Below, one piece after another: positions 29,594 through 38,329 of a DNA stretch of 42,594 nt. This DNA comes from Sporosarcina quadrami (GTDB taxonomy: Bacteria > Bacillota > Bacilli > Bacillales_A > Planococcaceae). The notes under the pieces were generated by a model. That model saw nothing but the letters and a program-made list of their open reading frames with translations, was not told the DNA's origin and did not search any database. The stretch is taken from positions 1 to 42,594 of the forward strand of contig NZ_JACSQN010000020.1 of NCBI RefSeq assembly GCF_014836615.1, read 5' to 3'. Position numbers and translations under genes: made by a program. Positions within the stretch are counted from its first letter, which is position 1. Every line of letters begins with the position of its first letter.

Positions 29594-30943
29594 ATGCTTA
29601 CAAACCCTGTTGTCATCTCCGTAATCGTATTAACGGTATTAAGCTTGTGTAGGGTCCATGTCCTTTTCGCATTGATAATGGCTACCCTAGTTGCCGGTTT
29701 GACAGCAAACTTGTCTGTAAAGGAAACTGTATCTACCTTTATCGGTGGAATGGGTGGACAATCTGAAACGGCATTAAGCTATATTTTGCTCGGTATCTTC
29801 GCAGCGATGATAGCTCACTCTGGAATCACTACAATACTAATCGACAAATTACTTGGCATGAAAAAAACAAGTAAATATGCGCTAGTATTCATAATAGCCG
29901 GATTGACATGTTTATCAGGTAACTTAATACCTGTACACATCGCGTTTATCCCAATCTTGATACCACCGTTATTACTATTCTTTGATCACTTGAAAATTGA
30001 TAGAAGAGCAATAGCGAGCGCTTTGACATTTGGACTCAAAATGCCCTATATTTTAATACCTGCAGGATATGGACTCATATTCCATGGTATTATCGCGCGT
30101 GAGATGGAAGCAAACGGTATGCCGGTATCCCTTTCTCAAATTCCTTTGGCAATGGCTCTACCGGCTGTTGGAATGTTTGTAGGTTTATTCATCGCCGTTT
30201 TCATTACGTATCGGAAACCTAGGGATTATTCAAATGAAACTAAGCATGAATCAGATCCCGCTATCGCACAAACAGTAGCCCTTGCGGAAATAGGGGCTAC
30301 AAGCGAAGAAAGGGTGAAACGTAAATTACAAGTAAAAGATGGTATCACAATCGCTGCTATCGTTGCTGCGTTAGTAACCCAAATTCTCGTTGGATCTCTA
30401 GTTGTGGGAGCTATGGCAGGAATCATCATCATGTTTGCAGGACGTATCGTCACTTTGCAAGATGGTGAGACAGTTGTACAAAAAGGTGTGATGCTGATGG
30501 GGGCAATTGCGTTCGTCATGCTTATCGCTTCAGGCTATGCGACTATCCTGAAAGAAACAGGGGCAGTGACAGACTTAGTCACTGCGGTTGACTCGTTGAT
30601 TGGAGATAGTAAACTGCTTGGAGCGGTTGTTCTTCTGTCTATTGGGCTATTAGTGACGATGGGGATTGGTACATCATTCGGTACAATTCCGATTTTGGCC
30701 GCAGTATTCGTTCCACTTTGTGCGTTAATGGGCTTCAGTCCATTAGCAACAGTCGCATTGCTTGGGACGGCGGGGGCATTGGGAGATGCGGGATCGCCTG
30801 CATCTGATAGTACACTTGGGCCAACTTCTGGATTAAATGCGGATGGGAAGCATGACCATATATGGGATACATGTGTACCGACTTTTATCCACTATAATAT
30901 TCCGTTGTTTATCTTCGGGATTATTGCAGCAATGATCTTATAA
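29594..30943 (+). CDS. YuiF-like membrane transporter, probable histidine/imidazole permease
   Basis: A 449-residue polytopic membrane protein with about 11-12 helices, of the Na+/H+ antiporter-like (NhaC-type) family that includes B. subtilis YuiF. Shared features are NLIPVHIAFIPILIPPLLLFFD, RAIASALTFGLKMPYILIPAGYGLIFHGII and, near the end, GDAGSPASDSTLGPTSGLNADGKHDHIWDT. A charged cytoplasmic loop lies at about 205-240. YuiF was predicted as a histidine transporter from its T-box regulation (recalled). Here the hut context makes histidine or urocanate uptake the best guess, driven by a cation gradient. ATG 29594 is used because AAGGAGG is 6 bases upstream; the TTG before it is too close. 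Confidence 0.8.
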   Translation: MLTNPVVISVIVLTVLSLCRVHVLFALIMATLVAGLTANLSVKETVSTFIGGMGGQSETALSYILLGIFAAMIAHSGITTILIDKLLGMKKTSKYALVFIIAGLTCLSGNLIPVHIAFIPILIPPLLLFFDHLKIDRRAIASALTFGLKMPYILIPAGYGLIFHGIIAREMEANGMPVSLSQIPLAMALPAVGMFVGLFIAVFITYRKPRDYSNETKHESDPAIAQTVALAEIGATSEERVKRKLQVKDGITIAAIVAALVTQILVGSLVVGAMAGIIIMFAGRIVTLQDGETVVQKGVMLMGAIAFVMLIASGYATILKETGAVTDLVTAVDSLIGDSKLLGAVVLLSIGLLVTMGIGTSFGTIPILAAVFVPLCALMGFSPLATVALLGTAGALGDAGSPASDSTLGPTSGLNADGKHDHIWDTCVPTFIHYNIPLFIFGIIAAMIL

Positions 30944-30983
30944 GGAACATTTGCACAACAGATTATAAAGGGAGTGGATTGGC

Positions 30984-32489
30984 ATGAATCATGAAAAAGT
31001 AATCGAATTGGATGGACGGACGCTCGATCGAAAGAAGATTGAAAGCGTTGTTTATGGAGAAGTCAAAGTCGTTATTCCAGAAGCGGATTTAGAAAGGGTA
31101 CGTGCAAGTCGGGAGCGGATTGAAAAGCAACTGAGGGACGGGAAAGTCATTTATGGTGTCAATACGGGTTTCGGAAAACTAAGTGATATTGAGATTGAAA
31201 AAGAGGATATTGCAAAATTACAATTGAACTTATTACGTGCTGATGCAGTAGGAGTCGGTGAGCCATTACCAAAACCTGTTGTCAGAGCAATGATGATTCT
31301 GAGGGCAAATGCTCTTGCAAAAGGATTCTCCGGTATTAAAGAAGAAACACTTCAGTTATTGGTTGAAATGATCAATAAAGGTGTTCATCCTGTCGTACCT
31401 TGTAAAGGATCAGTAGGTGCAAGTGGAGATTTGGCACCGCTATCCCATGTTGCTATCGTGTTGGTCGGTGAAGGAAAAGCAGAGTACGAGGGAGAAGTCT
31501 TGCAGGGCGGCGAAGCATTGAAGCGTGCTGGCTTGAAACCAGTTTCATTGGAAGCGAAAGAAGGTCTTGCGCTCATAAATGGAACACAGGCAATGACAAG
31601 TGTTGGTGTTGTTGCATTGAATGAAGCGGAGCGTGTCGGTCTTGCTGCAGATATGGCTGCATGTTTAACGATGGAAGCGCTTCAAGGCATCATCTCAGCA
31701 TTCGATCCGGACTTATTGGCAGTACGCCCTCATCCTGAGCTGGAAGTTGTAGCTTCCCGGATGCGAAAATGGCTGGAAGGAAGTAAAAGGATTACCCACC
31801 AAGGGGAAGTGCGTATGCAAGACGCATATTCAATCCGTTGTATACCACAGGTCCATGGAGCATCATGGCAAGCATTCAATTATGTAGAAGATCGACTGAA
31901 AGTGGAGATTAACTCTGCAACGGATAATCCAATTATTTTAGAGAACGGCGAAATTATTTCAGGAGGACATTTTCATGGACAACCAATCGCCCTGGCAATG
32001 GACTTCTTGAAGGTAGGCGCGGCGGAATGGGCTAATATTTCGGAAAGAAGAACAGAGCGCCTTGTAAATCCTCAATTAAGCGGATTGTCCCCTTTCTTAG
32101 CGACAGATCCAGGTTTGGAATGCGGATTAATGGTAGCGCAATACGCAGCCGCTGCGCTTGTGTCCGAAAATAAAGTGCTCGCTCACCCGGCAAGCGTCGA
32201 TTCAATTCCTACATCTGCAAACCAAGAAGACCACGTCAGCATGGGGACGATCGGCTCAAGACAAGCTCGTGATATCATCCACAATAGTGCGCGTGTTATC
32301 GCGATTGAACTGATTTGTGCATCACAAGCGATTTACTTGGAGAAGGCGGAAAACCAACTGGCTCCCGCGACTAGAAAGTATCTTGAGATTGTTAGAGAAA
32401 TATGCCCGCCGTTAGAAGGGGATCGTGCAATCTCAGACCAAATGGAAGAACTGGCACAATATATTCTTCGTGCAGATGATTTGAAATAA
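30984..32489 (+). CDS. hutH: histidine ammonia-lyase
   Basis: A 501-residue enzyme that converts histidine to urocanate and ammonia, the first step of the pathway. The MIO cofactor forms from A146-S147-G148 in KGSVGASGDLAPLSH. The tyrosine in VIYGVNTGFGKL, LINGTQAM, QDAYSIRC and SATDNPII are the other typical active-site stretches. Length and motifs are canonical (B. subtilis HutH is about 508). It is last in the operon, unlike B. subtilis where it follows hutP at the front. AAAGGGAGTGG before the ATG is the ribosome binding site. A strong terminator follows. Confidence 0.95.
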   Translation: MNHEKVIELDGRTLDRKKIESVVYGEVKVVIPEADLERVRASRERIEKQLRDGKVIYGVNTGFGKLSDIEIEKEDIAKLQLNLLRADAVGVGEPLPKPVVRAMMILRANALAKGFSGIKEETLQLLVEMINKGVHPVVPCKGSVGASGDLAPLSHVAIVLVGEGKAEYEGEVLQGGEALKRAGLKPVSLEAKEGLALINGTQAMTSVGVVALNEAERVGLAADMAACLTMEALQGIISAFDPDLLAVRPHPELEVVASRMRKWLEGSKRITHQGEVRMQDAYSIRCIPQVHGASWQAFNYVEDRLKVEINSATDNPIILENGEIISGGHFHGQPIALAMDFLKVGAAEWANISERRTERLVNPQLSGLSPFLATDPGLECGLMVAQYAAAALVSENKVLAHPASVDSIPTSANQEDHVSMGTIGSRQARDIIHNSARVIAIELICASQAIYLEKAENQLAPATRKYLEIVREICPPLEGDRAISDQMEELAQYILRADDLK

Positions 32490-32493
32490 AAAA

Positions 32494-32537
32494 TGAAAAA
32501 AAGCCAAGTCCGAATTTATTGGGGACTTGGCTTTTAT
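32494..32537. terminator. bidirectional terminator between hutH and rpoN
   Basis: AAGCCAAGTCC (32501-32511) pairs perfectly with GGACTTGGCTT (32523-32533), with an A-run on the left and T bases on the right. It can serve hutH (+) and rpoN (-). Confidence 0.9.
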
Positions 32538-32583
32538 GTTCAATAATAGTTATCGTTGCCCAATAAGAAACAATCAACCTACT

Positions 32584-33876
32584 TTACACAATAATTTCTT
32601 TACGCTGGCTCGCGGGGGGAATATTGAGTTCATCCCTGTACTTGCTAATTGTTCGTCTTGCAATGGTGATCCCTTTTTCGTTCGAAAACCAATTGGATAT
32701 TTGTTGATCGGAGAGAGGCTTTATTTTGTTCTCCTTTTCAATGATCGTCTCTAAAATCGTTTTCACTTCCATCTGGGAAACAGATGTCCCGTCAGCCTTC
32801 TCCAGCTTTGAAGTGAATAGCAGGCGCAAGTCAAAGGCTCCCCAAGGGGTTTGGATGACCTTATTCATCGTCGCCCTACTGACAGTGGATTCATGCATCC
32901 CTATTTCAATAGCGATATCCTTTAAGGTCAAAGGCATTAAAGACTGGAAGCCTTCCTTGAAAAAACGTTCTTGCTTTGCGATGAGCACTTCAACGACTTT
33001 AAGGATAGTCAAACGTCTTTGTTCAATGCTTTGCAACAACCATTTAAAGTGATTGTAACGATTGCTAATATATTTAGTCGTTTCATCTTTATTGGAACCG
33101 AACTCTGTGTAAGGATTTTTAAAATGTATTTCGGGTAGATCTGCTTCATTAAGATAATAAACCAACTTATCTTCCTTCATTTCGACAACGATATCTGGCT
33201 TTACATATTCGATGGAATAGTCGAACAGCCCTGAGCAAGGCTTCGGATTTAGCGTCTTAATGAAGTCTTGGGCTCTTTTCACTTCTGATAATGGAATCTG
33301 CATAGCCCGCGCAATCTCATTCCATTTTCGATCTGCTAAGAACTCCAGATATTGCTCAATTATTATCTTGGCACTTGTTTCTTCCGGATGATTGTAAGTA
33401 ATCTGCAATAGCAGACATTCTTTCAAACTCCTTGCCCCTATACCGATAGGTCCAATTTGTTGGAGTAGATGAACCCCCTTTTCAATGGTTGTCTCGTCGA
33501 AAGGTTCCTTATCGGTTAAGCAAAGATAACCGCTATCGTTCAGGTTATGGATTAGATAGAAAAGTAGCTGCTGCTCATTGTCTTCACTGCATAGCAGCTT
33601 GGCTTGTTCAAACAACGCCTCTCTCAATCCTTGTTCATTGCTTTTCGCTTCATCGATCAGATGTGTGGAAGTGTGAGATGCCTTTCCTTTTAATCCGGCA
33701 TCAAAGAAATTATCTTGATACGTTTCCTTTAATTCAATTAGAGGATTTTCCAGTTCTTGCTCCTTTATATATTGGTGAAGGTCATAAGTGGAATACTGCA
33801 ACAATTCTATAGCTTGCCCTAACTGAAAGGACATGCCTAAACTAAGCTCTTGTTTTTGTTTCACACTAAGTTCCAT
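32584..33876 (-). CDS. rpoN: RNA polymerase sigma-54 factor
   Basis: A 430-residue sigma-54 (SigL), close to B. subtilis SigL at 436. The N-terminal activator-interacting region is glutamine-rich and helical (QKQELSLGMSFQLGQAIELL), the core-binding domain is central, and a helix-turn-helix lies near 330-350 (HESTVSRATMNKVIQTPWG). The RpoN box ARRTISKYRDEL near residue 406 binds the -24 element. An earlier ATG at 33891 exists, but AAGGGG spaced 6 bases before ATG 33876 fixes the start. Its location beside the sigma-54-controlled hut-like operon is unusual; in B. subtilis sigL lies elsewhere. A cre site in the leader predicts CcpA repression by preferred sugars. Confidence 0.95.
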   Translation of the reverse strand: MELSVKQKQELSLGMSFQLGQAIELLQYSTYDLHQYIKEQELENPLIELKETYQDNFFDAGLKGKASHTSTHLIDEAKSNEQGLREALFEQAKLLCSEDNEQQLLFYLIHNLNDSGYLCLTDKEPFDETTIEKGVHLLQQIGPIGIGARSLKECLLLQITYNHPEETSAKIIIEQYLEFLADRKWNEIARAMQIPLSEVKRAQDFIKTLNPKPCSGLFDYSIEYVKPDIVVEMKEDKLVYYLNEADLPEIHFKNPYTEFGSNKDETTKYISNRYNHFKWLLQSIEQRRLTILKVVEVLIAKQERFFKEGFQSLMPLTLKDIAIEIGMHESTVSRATMNKVIQTPWGAFDLRLLFTSKLEKADGTSVSQMEVKTILETIIEKENKIKPLSDQQISNWFSNEKGITIARRTISKYRDELNIPPASQRKEIIV

Positions 33877-33912
33877 AGGTATCCCCTTCATTCTATAAAA
33901 TATAAATTCTGT

Positions 33913-33928
33913 ATGTAAACGCTTACAA
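33913..33928 (-). promoter_or_regulatory. cre (CcpA) site in the rpoN leader
   Basis: ATGTAAACGCTTACAA contains the perfect palindrome TGTAAACGCTTACA and fits the cre consensus WTGNAARCGNWWWCAW. It lies just downstream of the rpoN -10 element, where CcpA would block transcription. B. subtilis sigL is also under CcpA control. Confidence 0.85.
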
Positions 33929-33940
33929 CTTACAACATCT

Positions 33941-33946
33941 ATTATA
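33941..33946 (-). promoter_or_regulatory. -10 element of rpoN
   Basis: A perfect TATAAT on the reverse strand, 65 bases before the rpoN start and 12 bases upstream of the cre site. No good -35 at 16-18 bases is visible, so the promoter may be weak or need help. Confidence 0.45.
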
Positions 33947-34199
33947 CAACAAAATCAATCACAAACGGAACAGGAACTTGAAGATTCTGAATAATAAATC
34001 ATAAGGAATACGAATTTTCTTGAAGAAGGGATTTTACTAGTTCTATACTCCTGCGATAATAATCAATCGTTGGTATGTGGCGGAACTGATTCATAAATTC
34101 TATCATAATCATGAACTCCGAATTAAATTCACATTTGTTTCCATAAAAAATAAAACAATAATATTAAAAGAAACAAGACGAATTGTCAAGGGGATATAG
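33947..34199. other. rpoN-glmU intergenic sequence
   Basis: AT-rich divergent spacer. It holds a TTGTTT/AAACAA inverted repeat near 34135-34160, but no hairpin with a T-run and no open frame with a ribosome binding site. I see nothing further in it. Confidence 0.4.
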
Positions 34200-34228
34200 T
34201 TGAAATTACTAGTATTTTCAGCTATAGT
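34200..34228 (+). promoter_or_regulatory. sigma-A promoter of glmU-prs
   Basis: TTGAAA (34200-34205), 17 bases, TATAGT (34223-34228); 5 of 6 matches each. It gives glmU its own promoter, needed because the inserted segment separates it from spoVG, and it rules out the longer frame opening at 34200. Confidence 0.75.
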
Positions 34229-34259
34229 GAGTAATGAAATTATGGATGGGGGCCAGCAC

Positions 34260-35630
34260 ATGACGAATACATATGCCGTCGTCCTTGCTGCAGGACAAGG
34301 AACGAGGATGAAGTCCGATTTATATAAAGTATTGCATCCTGTATGTGGGAAACCGATGGTCAAGCATGTCGTCGACCATGTTCGTGGAATCGGTGCCGAT
34401 AAGATTGTCACGATCGTCGGACATGGTGCGGAAATGGTGGAAGAGACACTTGGAGACCAAAGCGTTTTTGCCTTACAGGAAGAACAATTAGGTACTGCTC
34501 ATGCAGTCCAGCAGGCTGAAAAAGAGCTAGCTGCCCTTGATGGTGTCACACTCGTCATTTGTGGAGACACACCACTCATCAAGTCTGAAACGATGCAGGC
34601 ATTGATTGCACACCATACAGAGACGAAAGCGAAAGCGACAATCCTTACCGCCCATGCAGATGATCCTACAGGATACGGACGCATCATTCGGGACGCGAAA
34701 GGCAATGTCCTTCGTAACATCGAGCACAAAGATGCAACGCCTGAAGAACAAAAAGTGACGGAAATCAATACCGGCACATACTGTTTTGATAATCGTGCGT
34801 TATTCGACACATTGAAAAAGGTGAAGAATGATAACGCACAAGGCGAATATTATCTTCCCGACGTCATCGGCATCCTGAAAGCTGAGAATGAACTGATTTC
34901 TGCCTATGTCACAGATGACTTCAGTGAAACGATCGGTATTAATGATCGTGTCATTTTGGCAGAAGCAGAAAAAGTGATGCGTCATCGTATTGCTGAAAAG
35001 CATATGCGCAATGGCGTAACAATTATCGATCCAAGCAGCAGTTATATTAGTGCTGATGCTGAAATTGGACGCGATACTGTCATTCAGCCAGGGACGATGA
35101 TTGAAGGCAAAACGACCATTGGTGAAAAATGCTTGCTCGGACCGAATACACATATTGCCAACAGTGTAATTGGCAACCACACGACCGTTCATTCGTCAGT
35201 TGTACTGGACAGCACACTGGGTTCAAGTACGACAGTAGGCCCGTTCGCACATATCCGTCCGGATTCCAATCTCAGCGACAATGTAAAAATCGGCAATTTT
35301 GTCGAAGTTAAAAAGTCCAAGTTAGGTGAGGGAAGCAAGGTATCACATCTTAGCTATATCGGTGATGCGGAAATTGGCACTCATGTCAATATCGGCTGTG
35401 GAACGATCACGGTGAACTACGACGGCAAGAATAAGCACAAGACGACCGTCGGTAATGACGCTTTTATTGGTTGTAATTCGAATTTGGTGGCACCTGTGAC
35501 AGTCGGGAACGGCGCTTATGTAGCAGCTGGATCGACGATTACAAAAGATGTCCCAGAAAATTCACTTGCAATTGGGCGTGCGCGCCAGGAGAATAAAGAA
35601 GGATACGCAACGAAACTAAATCTTAACTAA
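34260..35630 (+). CDS. glmU: bifunctional N-acetylglucosamine-1-phosphate uridyltransferase / glucosamine-1-phosphate acetyltransferase
   Basis: A 456-residue bifunctional enzyme that makes UDP-GlcNAc for peptidoglycan and teichoic acid. The N-terminal uridyltransferase has [13 protein letters not shown] and LHPVCGKPM; the C-terminal half is a left-handed beta-helix with hexapeptide repeats and the acetyltransferase active-site stretch around [21 protein letters not shown]. The frame opens at TTG 34200, but ATG 34260 follows GGGGG by about 9 bases, lies after the predicted transcription start and gives exactly the length of B. subtilis GlmU. prs follows after 14 bases in the same unit. Confidence 0.95.
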   Translation: MTNTYAVVLAAGQGTRMKSDLYKVLHPVCGKPMVKHVVDHVRGIGADKIVTIVGHGAEMVEETLGDQSVFALQEEQLGTAHAVQQAEKELAALDGVTLVICGDTPLIKSETMQALIAHHTETKAKATILTAHADDPTGYGRIIRDAKGNVLRNIEHKDATPEEQKVTEINTGTYCFDNRALFDTLKKVKNDNAQGEYYLPDVIGILKAENELISAYVTDDFSETIGINDRVILAEAEKVMRHRIAEKHMRNGVTIIDPSSSYISADAEIGRDTVIQPGTMIEGKTTIGEKCLLGPNTHIANSVIGNHTTVHSSVVLDSTLGSSTTVGPFAHIRPDSNLSDNVKIGNFVEVKKSKLGEGSKVSHLSYIGDAEIGTHVNIGCGTITVNYDGKNKHKTTVGNDAFIGCNSNLVAPVTVGNGAYVAAGSTITKDVPENSLAIGRARQENKEGYATKLNLN

Positions 35631-35644
35631 CCAGGGGGACCATG

Positions 35645-36604
35645 ATGGCTAATCATTATCCTAATGATAAACTTAAAATATTCTCATTGAATTCAAACCA
35701 ATCACTTGCACAAGAAGTGGCGGACGAAATTGGACGCCCGCTAGGCAAGTGCTCTGTCAAACGTTTCAGCGATGGAGAAATTCAAATTAACATCGAAGAA
35801 AGTATCCGAGGCTGTGATGTCTTCGTCATCCAGTCGACCTCCAAACCAGTCAATGATAACCTGATGGAGCTACTCATCATGATTGACGCTTTAATGCGAG
35901 CATCTGCCCGTTCAATCAACGTTGTCATGCCTTACTATGGCTATGCACGTCAAGACCGAAAAGCGCGTTCACGTGAACCGATCACTGCAAAATTGGTAGC
36001 AAACCTGCTTGAGAAAGCTGGAGCTGACAGAGTTATTGCGATCGATCTACATGCACCACAAATTCAAGGATTCTTTGACATTCCGATCGATCACCTAGTA
36101 GCAGAACCGATCCTTACTGAATATTTCAAAGGGAAAGGTCTTGAAGGAGACGATCTTGTTATCGTATCTCCGGACCATGGTGGCGTTACAAGAGCTCGTA
36201 AAATGGCAGATCGCATGAAAGCGCCAATCGCAATCATCGACAAGCGTCGTCCACGCCCGAACGTAGCTGAAGTAATGAACATTGTCGGAAATGTAGAAGG
36301 TAAAACAGCGATTCTAATCGACGATATTATTGATACAGCTGGCACGATTACAATCGCAGCGAACGCGATTATCGAAAGCGGCGCAAAGGAAGTGTACGCT
36401 TGCTGTACACATCCGGTGTTATCCGGACCTGCAATCGAGCGAATCGACAATTCACGTATTAAGGAATTGATCATTACGAACTCCATCGAATTGCCGGAAG
36501 ACAAAAAGTCTCCAAAAATCAAACAACTATCGATTGCCAAATTACTTGGCGAGGCAGTTATCCGTGTGTTTGAAAAGAAATCTGTCAGCACACTGTTTGA
36601 ATAA
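35645..36604 (+). CDS. prs: ribose-phosphate pyrophosphokinase
   Basis: A 319-residue PRPP synthetase that transfers pyrophosphate from ATP to ribose-5-phosphate for purine, pyrimidine, histidine and NAD synthesis. Conserved features are [18 protein letters not shown], the flexible-loop region [15 protein letters not shown], the catalytic [12 protein letters not shown] and the PRPP loop [12 protein letters not shown]. Two ATGs are adjacent, at 35642 and 35645; AGGGGG 6 bases upstream favours 35645. It is cotranscribed with glmU and followed by a sigma-B promoter for ctc. Confidence 0.95.
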   Translation: MANHYPNDKLKIFSLNSNQSLAQEVADEIGRPLGKCSVKRFSDGEIQINIEESIRGCDVFVIQSTSKPVNDNLMELLIMIDALMRASARSINVVMPYYGYARQDRKARSREPITAKLVANLLEKAGADRVIAIDLHAPQIQGFFDIPIDHLVAEPILTEYFKGKGLEGDDLVIVSPDHGGVTRARKMADRMKAPIAIIDKRRPRPNVAEVMNIVGNVEGKTAILIDDIIDTAGTITIAANAIIESGAKEVYACCTHPVLSGPAIERIDNSRIKELIITNSIELPEDKKSPKIKQLSIAKLLGEAVIRVFEKKSVSTLFE

Positions 36605-36616
36605 GCAAGCAAGTTA

Positions 36617-36642
36617 GTTTAACGTCGTCTGTTTTTGGGTAT
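36617..36642 (+). promoter_or_regulatory. sigma-B promoter of ctc
   Basis: GTTTAA (36617-36622), exactly 14 bases, then GGGTAT (36637-36642) is a perfect general-stress sigma-B promoter. B. subtilis ctc is the classic sigma-B gene in the same place. Confidence 0.88.
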
Positions 36643-36687
36643 TTCAAGAGAATAGAATAACTTTTTCAAGGAAAGGTGACTAAACAA

Positions 36688-37320
36688 ATGAGTACAGCCA
36701 TTCAGTCGAAATCGAGAGAAGTAAAGACAAGATCAGCACTATCAGCACTTAGAAACGAAGGGTTCATCCCTTCCGTCGTTTATGGATATAAAACAGAATC
36801 TACCCCGATTGCAGTAAGCGAACGCGATCTGTTATTCACATTGCGTGAAACAGGCCGTAACGGTGTTATTAAGCTTAACGTTGACGGGAAAGACTTGAAT
36901 GTCGTTCTAAACGACTATCAAGCCGATGCACTTAAAGGTGATATCCGTCACGCAGACTTCCTGGCGATTAACATGACTGAAGAACTTGAAGTTGAAGTTT
37001 CAGTCAATCTCGTTGGTCAATCTGTTGGTGAAAAAGAAGGCGGCACAGTACAACAGCCAAACTTTGAAGTACTTATCAAAGTTAAACCTTCCGACATCCC
37101 TGAATCATTTGACGTTGATGTATCAGGTCTTGGGATCGGTGATTCCATTACTGTTGGAGACATTAGAGACAAATCCAAGTTTGAAATATTGAATGACGAT
37201 AACCACAGTCTTGTACTGATTTCTGCACCACGTACGGAAGCAGAAATGGAAGAGCTTGAAGGGGATGCAGAAACAACGGATGCAGAACCTGAAGTAATCG
37301 GCGAAGATAACAAAGAATAA
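36688..37320 (+). CDS. ctc: ribosomal protein bL25, general stress protein Ctc
   Basis: A 210-residue 5S rRNA-binding protein of the long (CTC/TL5) bL25 type. The N-terminal L25 domain spans about 1-95 (KSREVKTRSALSALRNEGFIPSVVYG), followed by the beta-rich TL5 domain and an acidic tail. The GTG at 36676 also opens the frame, but AAGGAAAGGTGA sits 8 bases before ATG 36688. A perfect sigma-B promoter means induction by stress. A terminator separates it from pth. Confidence 0.93.
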   Translation: MSTAIQSKSREVKTRSALSALRNEGFIPSVVYGYKTESTPIAVSERDLLFTLRETGRNGVIKLNVDGKDLNVVLNDYQADALKGDIRHADFLAINMTEELEVEVSVNLVGQSVGEKEGGTVQQPNFEVLIKVKPSDIPESFDVDVSGLGIGDSITVGDIRDKSKFEILNDDNHSLVLISAPRTEAEMEELEGDAETTDAEPEVIGEDNKE

Positions 37321-37333
37321 TACTAGTTATTAA

Positions 37334-37364
37334 GGAGCGCACATTTCCATCGTGCGCCCTTTTT
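37334..37364 (+). terminator. intrinsic terminator after ctc
   Basis: GGAGCGCAC (37334-37342) pairs with GTGCGCCCT (37352-37360) with one mismatch, followed by T bases. Confidence 0.65.
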
Positions 37365-37395
37365 ATCATTGTATTAGGTAAAGGAAGAGACACTC

Positions 37396-37959
37396 ATGAA
37401 AATGATTATTGGACTCGGCAATCCAGGCAAGCAATACGATAAGACACGTCATAACATAGGGTTTCATGTCATCGATGAACTGGCAGACCGGTTGAACGCA
37501 CCCGCTGGACAGATGAAGTTCAATGGTGCCTACACAGTCATCCACCGGCCTGAAGGCAAAGTGATGCTCGTCAAGCCGTTGACATACATGAATCTGTCCG
37601 GCGAATGTGTCGGACCTCTCATGGATTATTACGATGTCGATCTTGAAGATATTGTCGTGCTATATGATGATTTGGATCTTGCTCCAGGCAAGTTGCGACT
37701 CCGTCAAAAAGGGAGTGCTGGCGGACATAACGGTATGAAGTCGTTAATTGCCCATCTTGGTTCAGATACATTCAACCGTATTCGTATTGGTGTAGGCCGT
37801 CCGACAAACGGCATGAAAGTATCGGATTATGTATTATCCAATTTTACAAAAGACGAACAGCCTTTGCTGGATGATATGGTGAAGAAAAGTGCAGCTGCTT
37901 GTATCGACTGGTTGGATCGACCATTTTTAGATGTCATGAACAACTATAATGGATCTTAA
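37396..37959 (+). CDS. pth: peptidyl-tRNA hydrolase
   Basis: A 187-residue enzyme (SpoVC in B. subtilis) that frees tRNA from prematurely released peptidyl-tRNA. The active-site block [18 protein letters not shown] carries the catalytic His, with LTYMNLSGE and the [23 protein letters not shown] region also conserved. Length is standard. AAAGGAAGAG lies upstream of ATG 37396. It sits between ctc and fin as in B. subtilis. Confidence 0.95.
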   Translation: MKMIIGLGNPGKQYDKTRHNIGFHVIDELADRLNAPAGQMKFNGAYTVIHRPEGKVMLVKPLTYMNLSGECVGPLMDYYDVDLEDIVVLYDDLDLAPGKLRLRQKGSAGGHNGMKSLIAHLGSDTFNRIRIGVGRPTNGMKVSDYVLSNFTKDEQPLLDDMVKKSAAACIDWLDRPFLDVMNNYNGS

Positions 37960-38015
37960 CGAATAATTGATCATTCATTAGCCTATACTTTGTTAAAAAG
38001 GGTAGATGATACGTT

Positions 38016-38249
38016 ATGAATATCCGTTATTCATGCAGGCATTGTAATACGGAGGTAGGCTCCATTCCTTTCGGCTCTGCAGGTGAAATTATCCAGCAGT
38101 TGCAAGAAACTGAGAAACAAGACAAGCATGAGCATTTTTTAGAGTACAATGAAGATGGATCATTGACAGTCAGATGCATCTGCGAGCAGTGTGAACAGTC
38201 ATTGACGATGTTTCCCGACTACTATGCATTGAAGAAGTGGTTGCAATAG
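38016..38249 (+). CDS. fin: anti-sigma-F factor Fin
   Basis: A 77-residue small zinc-binding protein (YabK). Cysteine pairs C7/C10 and C56/C59, with an extra C54, form the zinc site; MNIRYSCRHCNTEVG and the C-terminal FPDYYALKKWLQ are conserved. In B. subtilis Fin is made in the forespore and helps switch from sigma-F to sigma-G by blocking sigma-F binding to core polymerase. I could not find a convincing sigma-F promoter in the 56-base gap after pth. Confidence 0.9.
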   Translation: MNIRYSCRHCNTEVGSIPFGSAGEIIQQLQETEKQDKHEHFLEYNEDGSLTVRCICEQCEQSLTMFPDYYALKKWLQ

Positions 38250-38257
38250 AGCTCTTT

Positions 38258-38290
38258 GCTTTGGCGTTTTACGGCGCGCAAAGCTTTTTT
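38258..38290 (+). terminator. intrinsic terminator between fin and mfd
   Basis: GCTTTG (38258-38263) pairs with CAAAGC (38279-38284), with an inner GCG/CGC helix, followed by TTTTTT. Confidence 0.75.
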
Positions 38291-38329
38291 CACTTCAATT
38301 TATTTACTATAAAGCGAGGAATATGATCA

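Noticed and set aside
34200..34259. Longer GlmU starting at TTG 34200
   Set aside because: The start codon overlaps the predicted -35 element, lacks a ribosome binding site, and GlmU proteins begin at the MTNTYAVV position.
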